NCBI GenBank assembly: GCA_004010275.1
Contig: RBWT01000021.1
Span: 1-61,178, forward strand
Source: Streptomyces huasconensis
GTDB taxonomy: Bacteria > Actinomycetota > Actinomycetes > Streptomycetales > Streptomycetaceae
Direction of reading: 5' to 3'
DNA: 61,178 nt
The notes beneath the pieces were generated by a model. That model did no database searches. It was given only the letters and a program-made list of their open reading frames with translations, and had not been told where the DNA came from. Each line of letters opens with the position of its first letter. Position 1 is the first letter of the stretch. This document shows positions 18,088-26,481 of this stretch, in pieces. The translations under genes were made by a program, and so were the position numbers.

Positions 18088-19037
18088 CCACGCCTGAGTC
18101 TCCGCAGCAGCAGCCGCAGGCGCTGCAGGCCCCCCAGCCCCAGCAGGCGTACGCCCAGGCCGGCGCGCCCGTGGGTGCCCCCATGGGTGCTCCGATGGCT
18201 CCCCCGCCCGCCGCCCCGGCGCCGCCCTCCGCCTGGGAGCAGGCGATGGCCAACGCCTACACCTCGCCGATCCCGGTCAGGAAGACCCACCTCGGCAACG
18301 CGCTCGCCTCCGAGTGGACGAAGATCAAGTCGGTCCGCTCCACCATGTGGACGCTCGGCATCTTCCTCGCCCTGGTGATCGGCATCGGCCTGCTCGCCGC
18401 CGCGAACACCACGCCCGAGAACTACTCGGACATGCCGTTCACCGTGCCGGCCTTCTTCGGTCTGATGCTGGGCCAGATCTGCCTGATCACGCTCGGCGTC
18501 CTCGTGACCTCGTCGGAGTACGGCACTGGCATGATCCGTACGACGTTCACGGCGTCCCCGCAGCGCTACCGCGTCCTGACCGCGAAGATCGTGGTCTTCT
18601 TCGTCACGGCCTTCGTCGTCTCCGCGGGCTCCATCCTGCTGGTGGGCCTCGTGACCTCGTCGATGAACAGCGGCCCCGGGTCGGGCGACGTCCCGTGGGC
18701 GGGCACGGTCCTCAAGGGCGGCCTGTACGTGTCGCTGCTCGGCGTCCTCGCGCTCGCCGTCGGCTCCATGCTGCGGCACTCCGCGGGCGCCATCACCGCG
18801 ATGCTCGGCGTGGTGCTCGTACCGGCGATCCTGCCCGCGTTCCTGATGATCTGGGAGAGCACGCAGTCACTCGCCGAGAAGATGTCCGACTACAACGCCA
18901 TCAACTCGCTCGCCAAGATCTTCGGGGCGGACGGCATCGACGGCTCCGGCGGCACGTCGCAGCTGGTCGTGCTCGTCGTCGTGACGCTCGTCGCGATCGC
19001 CGGCGCCTACGCCCTCCTGGAGAAGCGCGACGTCTGA
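18084..19037 (+). CDS. ABC-2 type permease, pair 2
   Basis: 317 residues. A 65-residue cytoplasmic Pro/Gln/Ala-rich leader (MTTPESPQQQPQ, APVGAPMGAPMAPPP) precedes SEWTKIKSVRSTMWTLG and six membrane helices, with EYGTGMIRTTFTASPQR in the first cytoplasmic loop and the tail LLEKRDV. The low-complexity leader resembles the Pro/Gln-rich tail of its partner ATPase, so the two may interact (inference). ATG overlaps the ATPase stop. Pair 2 looks like a tandem duplication of pair 1 with added linker sequences. Confidence 0.88.
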   Translation: MTTPESPQQQPQALQAPQPQQAYAQAGAPVGAPMGAPMAPPPAAPAPPSAWEQAMANAYTSPIPVRKTHLGNALASEWTKIKSVRSTMWTLGIFLALVIGIGLLAAANTTPENYSDMPFTVPAFFGLMLGQICLITLGVLVTSSEYGTGMIRTTFTASPQRYRVLTAKIVVFFVTAFVVSAGSILLVGLVTSSMNSGPGSGDVPWAGTVLKGGLYVSLLGVLALAVGSMLRHSAGAITAMLGVVLVPAILPAFLMIWESTQSLAEKMSDYNAINSLAKIFGADGIDGSGGTSQLVVLVVVTLVAIAGAYALLEKRDV

Positions 19038-19052
19038 CGTGTGACGGAGCCG

Positions 19053-19231
19053 CTAGGGCCTGTCTGACAATTCCCGTCGTCGCCCGGAGGGCGGCCTCGC
19101 GGCGTCAGGTGCGTGCTCTCGGCGTGCCGGGCGTAGGGCCTCGTACTGGATGTACTTGGCTCTGCGCCCGGTGCGGCGAGAGTGCGTGCATGGCGTCGCG
19201 AGGCAGACGGGAATTGTCAGACAGGCCCTAG
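19053..19231. mobile_element. MITE-like 179-bp hairpin element with 26-bp perfect terminal inverted repeats
   Basis: Bases 19053-19078 are the exact reverse complement of 19206-19231; each end carries CTAG next to GGGCCTGTCTGACAATTCCC. Inside, the arms continue as an imperfect inverted repeat to a centre near 19149 (GTAC-TGGAT-GTAC), so the whole element can fold into one long hairpin with a small extra hairpin CGCCC-GGA-GGGCG on the left arm. No transposase gene is present. The CTAG ends may be target sequence. The stop codon of the neighbouring - strand gene (19228-19230) lies in the right end. Confidence 0.75.
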
Positions 19232-19560
19232 TACCGCGGCGCGTTACGGGACCGCTGCACCCGCGTGGTGCGGCGGTCCTTCGCGTTCCAGCACGCCTTG
19301 TGCCAGTGCCGGCGCTCGTCGACCCCGGAGTGCTCGGGCCAGGCCACCACGTGCGCGAGCGCCGAGGGGATCTCCTGGTCGCAGCCGGGGCAGCGGTACC
19401 ACTTGCCCGTCGCACTCGCGCCCGCCACATGGCGTACGCTCCACTGCTCGCCCTGCCAGGTCTCGACGCTCTGGAATCCGCCGTAGCGTCCCGGCGGCTC
19501 CGCGTCCGCGGACGCCCTCGGCTCTCCGACGCCCTTGGGGCGGTTGCGACGCGGGGACAC
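19228..19560 (-). CDS. Small Cys/His-containing protein of unknown function
   Basis: 110 residues with a GTG start 6 nt after GAGG; the protein opens MSPRRNRPKG as its Streptomyces homologues do. Basic N-terminus, then GYGGFQS-type and WSVRHVAGAS segments, then YRCPGCDQEIP (CxxC), HVVAWPEH and RRHWHKACW. These Cys and His residues could form one zinc site. Homologues are often labelled ATP/GTP-binding protein, but I see no P-loop, so I do not adopt that name. It ends in NAPRY followed by a TAG lying inside the right end of the MITE-like element. Confidence 0.75.
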   Translation of the reverse strand: MSPRRNRPKGVGEPRASADAEPPGRYGGFQSVETWQGEQWSVRHVAGASATGKWYRCPGCDQEIPSALAHVVAWPEHSGVDERRHWHKACWNAKDRRTTRVQRSRNAPRY

Positions 19561-19694
19561 AGGACACCTCACTGGCTGTACGACGGTCAGAGGGGTGACC
19601 AGCCTACGCGCCGCGCCACGGGGTACTCGTCGCCTGCCCACTCCCGCGGCACACGCGGCAGCGCACGGAAAATCCAACAATCTTCCTGCCAGGC

Positions 19695-19709
19695 CGTGCC
19701 TTTGGCACG
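19695..19709. promoter_or_regulatory. Perfect palindrome upstream of the luciferase-like oxidoreductase
   Basis: CGTGCC-TTT-GGCACG, 62 bp before the ATG at 19771. The symmetry suggests an operator. TTGGCA within it could be a -35 hexamer, but I find no good -10 at the right distance. Confidence 0.35.
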
Positions 19710-19770
19710 TGTCATGCGTTGTTGCCCGTGGGGGGAGTGCCTGCGTCGGTGCCAAGGAGGCAGGAGTGCG

Positions 19771-20805
19771 ATGCGTGTAGGTAGTTTTGTTCTGGCCGCC
19801 CAGTTCCCCGGACAGGGGCAGGGTGAGGCACTGCACCGGGCGGTGCGTTCCGCCGAGGTGGCCGAGGAGGCGGGGCTGGACTCGGTCTGGCTCGCCGAGC
19901 ACCACTTCGTGCCGTACGGCACCTGCCCCTCGGCGGTGACCCTGGCGGCGCTGCTCCTCGGACGGACCCGCAGGCTCCGGGTCGGCACGGCCGTGAGCGT
20001 CCTGCCCACCGCGCACCCCGTCGCGCTCGGCGAGCAGGCGGCCCTGCTCCACATCACCTCCGGCGGCAGGTTCTCGCTCGGCGTCGGCCGAGGCGGGCCC
20101 TGGGTGGACCTGGAGGTCTTCGGCGCGGGCCTGGAGGCGTACGAGAAGGGGTTCCCCGACTCACTCGACCTGCTGCTCAGGTGGCTGACCGAGCCGCGTG
20201 TCGAGAGTTCGGGCGAGCGCTTCGCCTTCCGTGAGGTCGCCGTCGTGCCGCGCCCGCAGGAGGCCCTGAGCGGGCAGGACGACAGCGGCCCCGAGGTGAT
20301 CCTCGCCTGCACCTCGCCGACCAGTGTGCGGCTCGCCGCGCAGCGCGGGCTGCCGATGCTGCTCGGCATGCACGCGGGCGACGACGAGAAGGCCGAAATG
20401 GTGGCCTTGTGGCAGCGGCACGCACGTGCCGCCGGGCATACGCCGGAGGTAATCGCCACCGCTCCGCATGTCTCCGCCGGGGTGGTGCAGATCGGGGACC
20501 GCCCCCTGGAGGCCGCCGAGACGTTACAGAAAGCGATGCCGGGCTGGCTCAAGCAGGGTCTGGACGCCCATGTGACGGTCGACGGCCGCCGCCGCGCCAT
20601 GCGGGACCCGCTGGCGTACACCGAACTGCTCTGCGGGCTGCACCCGGTGGGGACCCCACAGGTGTGCGCGGACCGTCTCGCGGCCACGGCGGAGCGCACC
20701 GGCATCACACGCTTCGCGCTGCTCGTGGAGGGCTCCGGCGACCTCGCGGCCACGGAGGAGAACGTACGACGGCTGGGGGCCGAGGTGCTGCCCCAGCTCG
20801 GGTGA
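19771..20805 (+). CDS. Luciferase-like (LLM class) flavin-dependent oxidoreductase, with a TTA codon
   Basis: 344 residues of the bacterial-luciferase/F420 TIM-barrel superfamily: SVWLAEHHFVPYG near residue 40, RLRVGTAVSVLPTAHPVALGEQAALL and GRFSLGVGRGGP, the usual FMN/F420 face. The precise substrate is unknown. AAGGAGG plus a nearer GGAG precede the ATG. Leu252 is encoded by TTA (20524-20526), the only in-frame TTA I found in the window, so translation should depend on the bldA tRNA and be delayed in development. It stands alone, convergent with the SCO5389-like gene. Confidence 0.87.
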   Translation: MRVGSFVLAAQFPGQGQGEALHRAVRSAEVAEEAGLDSVWLAEHHFVPYGTCPSAVTLAALLLGRTRRLRVGTAVSVLPTAHPVALGEQAALLHITSGGRFSLGVGRGGPWVDLEVFGAGLEAYEKGFPDSLDLLLRWLTEPRVESSGERFAFREVAVVPRPQEALSGQDDSGPEVILACTSPTSVRLAAQRGLPMLLGMHAGDDEKAEMVALWQRHARAAGHTPEVIATAPHVSAGVVQIGDRPLEAAETLQKAMPGWLKQGLDAHVTVDGRRRAMRDPLAYTELLCGLHPVGTPQVCADRLAATAERTGITRFALLVEGSGDLAATEENVRRLGAEVLPQLG

Positions 20806-20836
20806 CCCCCCGGCCCCAGAGCGGGCCGGGACGGGA

Positions 20837-20881
20837 GCTGCCGCTCCGGACTGATACACCTCCCGCGTACGGAGCGGCAGC
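20837..20881. terminator. Bidirectional terminator between convergent genes
   Basis: A 12-bp perfect stem, GCTGCCGCTCCG (20837-20848) with CGGAGCGGCAGC (20870-20881), and a 21-nt loop, between the oxidoreductase and SCO5389-like genes. Confidence 0.7.
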
Positions 20882-20889
20882 AACAAGCG

Positions 20890-21282
20890 TCAGCAGTCCC
20901 GCAGTTCGGGCGACTGGTTGAGCAGCTGGCCCCGGATCGAGGTGAAGCGGGCAAGCCTGTCGTCCACCGAGGAATCCAGCGGGAACACCGCCACACGGTG
21001 GCAGTTCTGGAATGCCAGACGCACTCCGAAGTGCCGCTGCAGAGCGCCGCGAATCGCGTCACTCGCGAGCGCGCGCAGCAGCTGTCCACGTGCCTGCTCG
21101 TCCGGGGGCGGCGTCTGGTTGTCGGCGAACTCTCCGCCGTCGACCTTCAGCTGGGCCACCAGGGAGCTGATCATCTCCCATGCGTAAGGCAGGGAGGTCC
21201 GGACGCAGTCGACGAAAGCTGCTTCGTCCACCTCGCCTCGCTCGGCCTGTTCCAACAGTGCCGGTGAGACGTCGAGCGACAT
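20890..21282 (-). CDS. SCO5389-family conserved protein of unknown function
   Basis: 130 residues, strongly conserved in Streptomyces. The ATG follows an AGGAG site (AGGAGAACCC) and gives [20 protein letters not shown]. The motifs [38 protein letters not shown] and [14 protein letters not shown] are recognisable but match no enzyme family I know. No signal peptide or membrane segment. It is divergent from nucS with a 254-bp spacer. A DNA-related or developmental role would be speculation. Confidence 0.78.
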   Translation of the reverse strand: MSLDVSPALLEQAERGEVDEAAFVDCVRTSLPYAWEMISSLVAQLKVDGGEFADNQTPPPDEQARGQLLRALASDAIRGALQRHFGVRLAFQNCHRVAVFPLDSSVDDRLARFTSIRGQLLNQSPELRDC

Positions 21283-21536
21283 GGGTTCTCCTCTCGCACC
21301 CCCGTCGAGCGAGGGCTTACGGACAGGGATGGAGTCCGCATACGCAGCGTGCACGGATGGCGACCTCCCGCTTCTACGGTAGGCAACGGGCGGTGGCGGC
21401 ACCAGGAGATTGGGCGCATAACCGGCCAGGATCGAACGGGTCCATCGGCGGACAAGTCGCACGATCCCCACAGGGCCCACCGGTCGCCGACGGGCGAATC
21501 GCGTGCACCGCCCCGAGTCGAGTAGCGTTGCGCCCC

Positions 21537-22208
21537 ATGCGTCTCGTCATTGCCCGATGCTCCGTGGACTACGCGGGCCGGCTCACCGCCCACCTCCCGT
21601 CGGCCCCCCGTCTGATCCTTGTGAAGGCGGACGGCAGCGTCTCCATCCACGCGGACGACAGGGCCTACAAACCCCTCAACTGGATGTCCCCGCCCTGCAC
21701 GCTGAAGGAGGGATCAGGGGACGACGCCGGTGTGTGGACCGTCGTGAACAAGGCGGGCGAGAAACTCATCATCACGATGGAGGAAGTCCTGCACGACTCC
21801 TCGCACGAACTGGGCGTGGACCCCGGCCTCATCAAGGACGGCGTGGAAGCACACCTTCAGGAGCTTCTCGCCGACCGGATCGAGACACTCGGTGAGGGAT
21901 ACTCGCTCATCCGCCGCGAGTACATGACGGCGATCGGTCCGGTCGACATCCTCTGCCGGGACGCCGACGGGCAGACGGTCGCCGTGGAGATCAAGCGGCG
22001 CGGTGAGATCGACGGCGTCGAGCAACTGACCCGCTATCTCGAGCTGTTGAACCGCGACCCGCACCTGGCGCCCGTCAAGGGCATCTTCGCCGCCCAGGAG
22101 ATCAAGCCGCAGGCCCGCGTCCTCGCCACGGACCGCGGCATCGGCTGCACCATCCTGGACTACAACGCGCTGCGCGGCATCGAGGACGACAAGCTGCGGC
22201 TGTTCTGA
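21537..22208 (+). CDS. nucS: NucS mismatch-specific endonuclease
   Basis: 223 residues, full length. NucS/EndoMS performs non-canonical mismatch repair in actinobacteria that lack MutS/MutL, cutting both strands at mismatches and cooperating with the sliding clamp. An N-terminal dimerisation/DNA-binding half is followed by a RecB-like nuclease with Asp137 (GPVDILCRD), Glu151 and Lys153 (VAVEIKRR). The last residues, KLRLF, resemble the clamp-binding tail of the family. TAGCGT (21523-21528) 8 nt before the ATG and the lack of a Shine-Dalgarno sequence point to a leaderless transcript. Confidence 0.95.
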   Translation: MRLVIARCSVDYAGRLTAHLPSAPRLILVKADGSVSIHADDRAYKPLNWMSPPCTLKEGSGDDAGVWTVVNKAGEKLIITMEEVLHDSSHELGVDPGLIKDGVEAHLQELLADRIETLGEGYSLIRREYMTAIGPVDILCRDADGQTVAVEIKRRGEIDGVEQLTRYLELLNRDPHLAPVKGIFAAQEIKPQARVLATDRGIGCTILDYNALRGIEDDKLRLF

Positions 22209-22246
22209 GAGACGTCACACCTACGCGAGAGACGTCACACGTACGA
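22207..22246. repeat. Tandem 20-bp duplication between nucS and the ATPase gene
   Basis: The unit GAGAGACGTCACACCTACGC (22207-22226) is followed immediately by a copy differing at two positions (22227-22246). It begins in the last codons of nucS. No strong hairpin terminator is seen in this 43-bp convergent spacer. Confidence 0.8.
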
Positions 22247-22251
22247 GCGCC

Positions 22252-24739
22252 TCAGGCGGCCGGCGGCGAGCCGGCCGGGCCGCTCGCCGAGGTCGACGTG
22301 TTGGGCGAGGAGGGCGGGGCCTCGGTCGTCGGCGGGTTCGTCGGCGGCGTGGTCGGCGGGTCCGTCGGCTTGTCCGTGGGCTTGTCCGTCGGTTTGTCGG
22401 TCGGCTTGTCCGTCGGTTTGTCGGTCGGTTCGCCGGTGGGCTTGCCGGTCGGCTTGTCCGTCGGTTCGCCGGTGGGCTCGTCCGTGGGCTTCCCCGAGGG
22501 GTCGCCGCTCGCGCTCGGCCTGCTGGAGGGGGCGCCGCTCGCGGACGGCTTCGGGTCGTCGGCGGTGCCGACGTCGCCGTCCTTGCCGGGGTCGCGGGGG
22601 CGGCTCGTGGAGTCCTCCGGGGGCTCGTCGGCGCTGAGGCCGCCGTCGTCGCGGTCCTCCCGCGCGGACTGCTCCGTCTTGACCCGGTCGTGCTCGGGGC
22701 GGTCGTTGTCGGAGGTGGCGCCGAGCGTGACGACGGTGCCGAGGACGGCGGCGAGCAGGGCGCCCGCGCCCGCGGCGACGAGGTTGCGCCGGGTGCCGCT
22801 GAGGATGGAGCGGCGGCTCGGCGCCGGACCCGCGCCGGGCACGGCCGCCGTGCCCGCGACCAGAGTGACCGGCTCGGGCGGGCGCTGCGGGCGGCGCAGA
22901 AGGACGGGCCGGGGCGCGCCGGAGGGCGAAGCGGACTCCTCGTGGCGCGCGTCGGGAACCTCCTCGCCCGCGGCCGTGCGCCCGCCGGGCGGTGTGCCGC
23001 CCGAACGGTCCGCGACCAGGGCCAGGGCCCGGCGCCCGGAGATCATGCCGCGCTTGTCGGCGAGGGCGCCGCGCAGCCCGATGGAGGCCTCCAGCTCGGC
23101 GCGGGCCCGGTCCAACAGGCCGCCGCAAGAAGCGCGAGGATGCCCAACTCGTGGTGGAAGTACGCCTCTTCGGCGACCTCCCCGGCGTTGCGCGCCGCTT
23201 CCTGGCCGGACCGCAGGGCGCGTTCCCAGGCGCCCCAGTGGAGCCCTCCGGCGAAGGCGGGGCGCCGCGGTGCGGGCCAGCAGCACGGCGGCGCCGCTCT
23301 CGGAGGTGACCAGGGCGGCCAGGGCGGCCTGCACGGCGTCCGCCTCGGCCGCCACCCGCTCCGGGGTGACCGAGGGGTGCCCGGCCCACCAGGCGTAGTG
23401 CCGGCCGGCGGTCCGGGCGTGCTCGCCGGCCTCGTCGGCGTACCCGGAAGCCTCCAGCTGGGGCCGCACCCCGGCGGCGAGGCGGTAGCGGGAGCCGACG
23501 GCGGTGACCAGGGCGCAGCCGACCAGCTCGGCGAGGGCCGCGTCGGCGTGGGTGTCGCCGACCAGGGCGGGCAGGTGGGCCTGGTGCGGCAGTTCGCCGC
23601 CGAGGGCGACGGCGAACTTCAGGGTGTCGCGGGCGGAGGGGCTGAGCGCGAAGGCGAGCAGAGCGGCGGGCGCGGCTCCGTCGGCGAGCGAGGGCAGCGG
23701 GATGTCGGCGTCGCCGTCGTCCGAGGGCGCGTCGAAGGGCGCGTCGGTGGCGGCCTGGGTGGGGGTCTGGGTGGAGGTCTGGAGCGAGTAGCCGTTCTCC
23801 TCGAAGGCGTGCGGGTCGGCGCGGAGCTGGTCGCGCTGGCGCAGCAGGGCGACCCGCCTGGACGAAGCGCAGGGGCAGGCCCTCCGACTCGAACCACAGG
23901 TCGCCCGCCCAGTTGGCCTCCTCGTCGTCGAGGACGCGGCCGACGGCGCGCTCCAGCAGCTCCAGGGTGCTGCCGCGGCCGAGGCCAGCGAGGAAGACCT
24001 CTTCCAGGCGGGAGTCGGGGGACGGGGCGGCGACGTCGGGCGTCGTGGAGAGGAGGAAGGCGCACTCGGGTGTCGCGTCGAGCAGTTCGTCGAGGCCGGC
24101 GCCGCCGAACTCCAGGTCGTCGAGGATGACGACCGCGCCGATGTCGTGGACGAGTTCGAGCAGCTGGGAGCGCTCGGGGCGGTACAGGGGCGCGCTGTGA
24201 ACGGCGGCGAAGAGGTCGTGCAGCAGTTCGCCGGGCGTCTTGCGGTAGCCGCAGAGCCGGACGACCCCGTCGGGCGCGAGGCCCGCGCAGTCGTCCGCCA
24301 CGGCGTCGAGCAGCGCTGTGCGGCCCGATCCGGCGGGGCCGGTGAGCCGGACCGAGCGGCCGCGCGCGAGGAGCCGTACGAGGCGCTCACGCTCTTCCTG
24401 GCGCTCCAGGAGAGGGAGTCTCGGCAGGGCGGGGCCCGGCGGGACGGGCGGCGCGGCGGCGCGGCGCAGGTCGGCGAGTTCGTCGGCCGTGCGCTTGGCG
24501 GGCCGGGCCGGCCGCTCCCCGGGCGGGCAGGGCTCGATCTCGCTGCCGTCGACGGGGTTGACGGTGAGCAGGAAGTCGCCCGAGACAAGCCGGACGGTGC
24601 GGGCCAGCGCGGGCGCGGGCTGGCCGAAGTCGGGCGTCAGCGGGTCGCGCGGCCGCGGCGGGCGCGCCGTGCCGTCGTGGCCGGTGCCGCCGTGGTCGTA
24701 CTCCTCGGGCCTGTGGTTCGTCGGGTCCATCGGGTCCAT
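22252..24739 (-). CDS. P-loop (NB-ARC/AAA-like) ATPase with membrane anchor and PT-repeat tail (three frame breaks)
   Basis: About 828 residues joined. Cytoplasmic part: P-loop GPAGSGRTALLD near residue 135 and Walker B-like AVVILDDLEF, then helical-repeat sequence (LDRARAELEASIGLRGALADKRG). A single membrane helix, NLVAAGAGALLAAVLGTVVTLG, precedes an acidic stretch and a tail of (K/E)PTD/KPTG tetrapeptides reaching PSSPNTSTSASG outside the cell. Breaks lie near 23858 (extra G), 23265 (extra C) and 23130 (missing base). Of the TTG 24745, ATG 24739 and ATG 24730 starts, 24739 is chosen because GGGGGG lies 7 nt upstream. It looks like a signal-transduction ATPase; function unknown. Confidence 0.72.
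22350..22490. repeat. 12-bp tandem repeats encoding the KPTD/EPTG tail
   Basis: Imperfect repeats of GTCGGCTTGTCC and variants on the + strand encode Lys/Glu-Pro-Thr-Asp/Gly units of the ATPase tail. It is a coding minisatellite, likely variable in copy number between strains. Confidence 0.85.
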
Positions 24740-24946
24740 GGTCAAGCCCCCCAGATGCGTGGTGTGCAGAGCCCCCTCCGGCCTTCGTGCACACTGCGCT
24801 GTCGCTTCTGGTCCGGTGCCCCCGTGCGGGTTCGTCTATCGGTGGGCGACCGAACCCTAGACCTTCGCACAGTATCTACGAGAGGGCGGGGTGCCGTCCC
24901 GCCCGAGACGTCACGGTCTCGTGAGGATTGCGCGCGCGGTTCCGGT

Positions 24947-25269
24947 TCAGGCCCTGGGGAGCGATTCGACGCCGATGCCGCCCTCGATGGCGAGGATGCG
25001 GTGCAGCCTCGTCGCCACCAGCAGGCGCTGCATCTGCGGCGGCACGTGGCGCAGGACGAGCCTGCGCCCGCACCGCCCGGCGCGGCGGTGGGCGCCCATG
25101 ATGACGCCGAGTCCCGTGGCGTCCCACGAGTCGAGTTCGGACAGGTCCAGCACCAGGTCGCCGGCGCGTCGTCGACGGCCGAGTGCAGGACCGTACGGGC
25201 GTCCGCCGCGCTGCGTACGTCGAGGCGGCCCCCGACGACCAGCTGGGCCTGGTCGCCCTTGATGTGCAT
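24947..25269 (-). CDS. STAS-domain anti-sigma factor antagonist (frame break)
   Basis: About 107 residues joined. SpoIIAA-like STAS fold: HIKGDQAQLVVGGRLDVRSAADAR, then LVLDLSELDSWDATGLGVIMGAHRRA, where the Ser in DSWD-ATG is the usual phosphorylation position. One base is missing near 25165 (GACGCGCC where GACGGCGCC gives DDGAGDLVLDL). It would bind an anti-sigma kinase to free a sigma factor; no partner kinase or sigma gene is adjacent. GGGGAGC precedes the ATG at 25269. A 206-bp gap separates it from the dehydrogenase gene upstream. Confidence 0.82.
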
Positions 25270-25475
25270 ATACGCTCCCCGAGAGTGCCGTGTCCGCTGT
25301 GCCGTCTGATCCGTGAGTCGTCTGCGTATGTCACAGCAACTGACTGCCGCATGGGCAAGGAAGTTGCCGTCTGTAAGCGAACCGATACCGAATTCACTCC
25401 GAGGGGTGACCCAGGAGGGCGACGAATCGTCGGACGAGGCGTCAGCAGGCGTAAGCGGCACGCGTGGGGTGGGAC

Positions 25476-26324
25476 TCAGTGCTTGTAGAAGCCCTGCCCG
25501 CTCTTGCGCCCGATGTCACCGGCGTCAACCATCCGGCGCATCAGCTCCGGCGGGGCGAACTTCTCGTCCTGGGACTCCGTGTAGATGTTGCTGGTGGCGT
25601 GGAGCAGGATGTCGACGCCGGTGAGGTCGGCGGTCGCGAGGGGGCCCATGGCGTGGCCGAAGCCGAGCTTGCAGGCGATGTCGATGTCCTCGGCGGTGGC
25701 GACACCCGACTCGTAGAGCTTGGCGGCCTCGACGACGAGCGCGGAGATCAGACGGGTCGTCACGAACCCGGCGACGTCGCGGTTGACGACGATGCAGGTC
25801 TTGCCGACGGACTCGGCGAACTCGCGGGTCCGGGCGAGGGTCTCGTCGCTGGTCTTGTAGCCGCGCACCAGTTCGCACAGCTGCATCATCGGGACCGGCG
25901 AGAAGAAGTGGGCGCCCACGACGCGCTCCGGGCGCTCCGTCACGGCCGCGATCTTGGTGATCGGGATGGCGGAGGTGTTGGAGGCAAGCACCGCGTCGTC
26001 GCGCACGAGCTTGTCCAGCGTGCGGAAGATCTCGTGCTTGACCTCGAGCTTCTCGAAGACGGCCTCGACGACGATGTCCGCGTCGGCGACGGCGTCCAGG
26101 TCGGTGGTGGTCGTGATCCGCGCGAGCGCGGCCTCGGCGTCGTCGGCGGCGAGCTTGCCCTTGCCGACGAACTTGTCGTACGACGCCTTGATCCCGTCGG
26201 TGCCACGGGTCAGGGCCTCATCGGTGACGTCGCGCAGGACGACGTCCCAGCCCGCCTGGGCGGAGACCTGTGCGATGCCGGACCCCATGAGTCCGGCTCC
26301 GATGACGGCGAGCTTCCGTGCCAC
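25476..26324 (-). CDS. 3-hydroxybutyryl-CoA / 3-hydroxyacyl-CoA dehydrogenase
   Basis: 282 residues, the short monofunctional form. NAD-binding LAVIGAGLMGSGIAQ at the N-terminus, catalytic His in VVGAHFFSPVPMM, then the C-terminal domain FVTTRLISALVVEAA, DLTGVDILLHAT and ending GRKSGQGFYKH. The GTG at 26324 is chosen over an upstream ATG because it restores the family start ARKLAVIGAG and has GGGGAG 10 nt before it. It oxidises 3-hydroxyacyl-CoA in fatty-acid or hydroxybutyrate metabolism. It lies downstream of a TetR gene on the same strand. Confidence 0.93.
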   Translation of the reverse strand: MARKLAVIGAGLMGSGIAQVSAQAGWDVVLRDVTDEALTRGTDGIKASYDKFVGKGKLAADDAEAALARITTTTDLDAVADADIVVEAVFEKLEVKHEIFRTLDKLVRDDAVLASNTSAIPITKIAAVTERPERVVGAHFFSPVPMMQLCELVRGYKTSDETLARTREFAESVGKTCIVVNRDVAGFVTTRLISALVVEAAKLYESGVATAEDIDIACKLGFGHAMGPLATADLTGVDILLHATSNIYTESQDEKFAPPELMRRMVDAGDIGRKSGQGFYKH

Positions 26325-26396
26325 TGTTCCGACTCCCCTACCGCTTGTCACGCTTGGCTTGCACGCTGTTTACGTATGCCTCTGGAGCGGACATTA

Positions 26397-26422
26397 GCGG
26401 CCACGAGGGCGCCTGTGGCCGC
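26397..26422 (-). terminator. Putative terminator after the TetR gene
   Basis: GCGGCCAC (26397-26404) pairs with GTGGCCGC (26415-26422) around a 10-nt loop, within the 157-bp gap between the TetR stop and the dehydrogenase start. There is no clear T-run. Confidence 0.45.
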
Positions 26423-26481
26423 GAAGAGATGCGCGTCACGTCTCAACTGACGGACATCACACCGGCGCGCCCCCTCACGCG

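Noticed and set aside
22350..22490. Regular short repeats resembling a CRISPR array
   Set aside because: The units are 12-bp in-frame codon repeats for KPTD without unique spacers, inside a coding region.
22690..24129. 479-codon + strand ORF within the P-loop ATPase region
   Set aside because: Gly/Arg/Ala low complexity with no start context; the - strand has a P-loop, membrane helix and coding-type tail.
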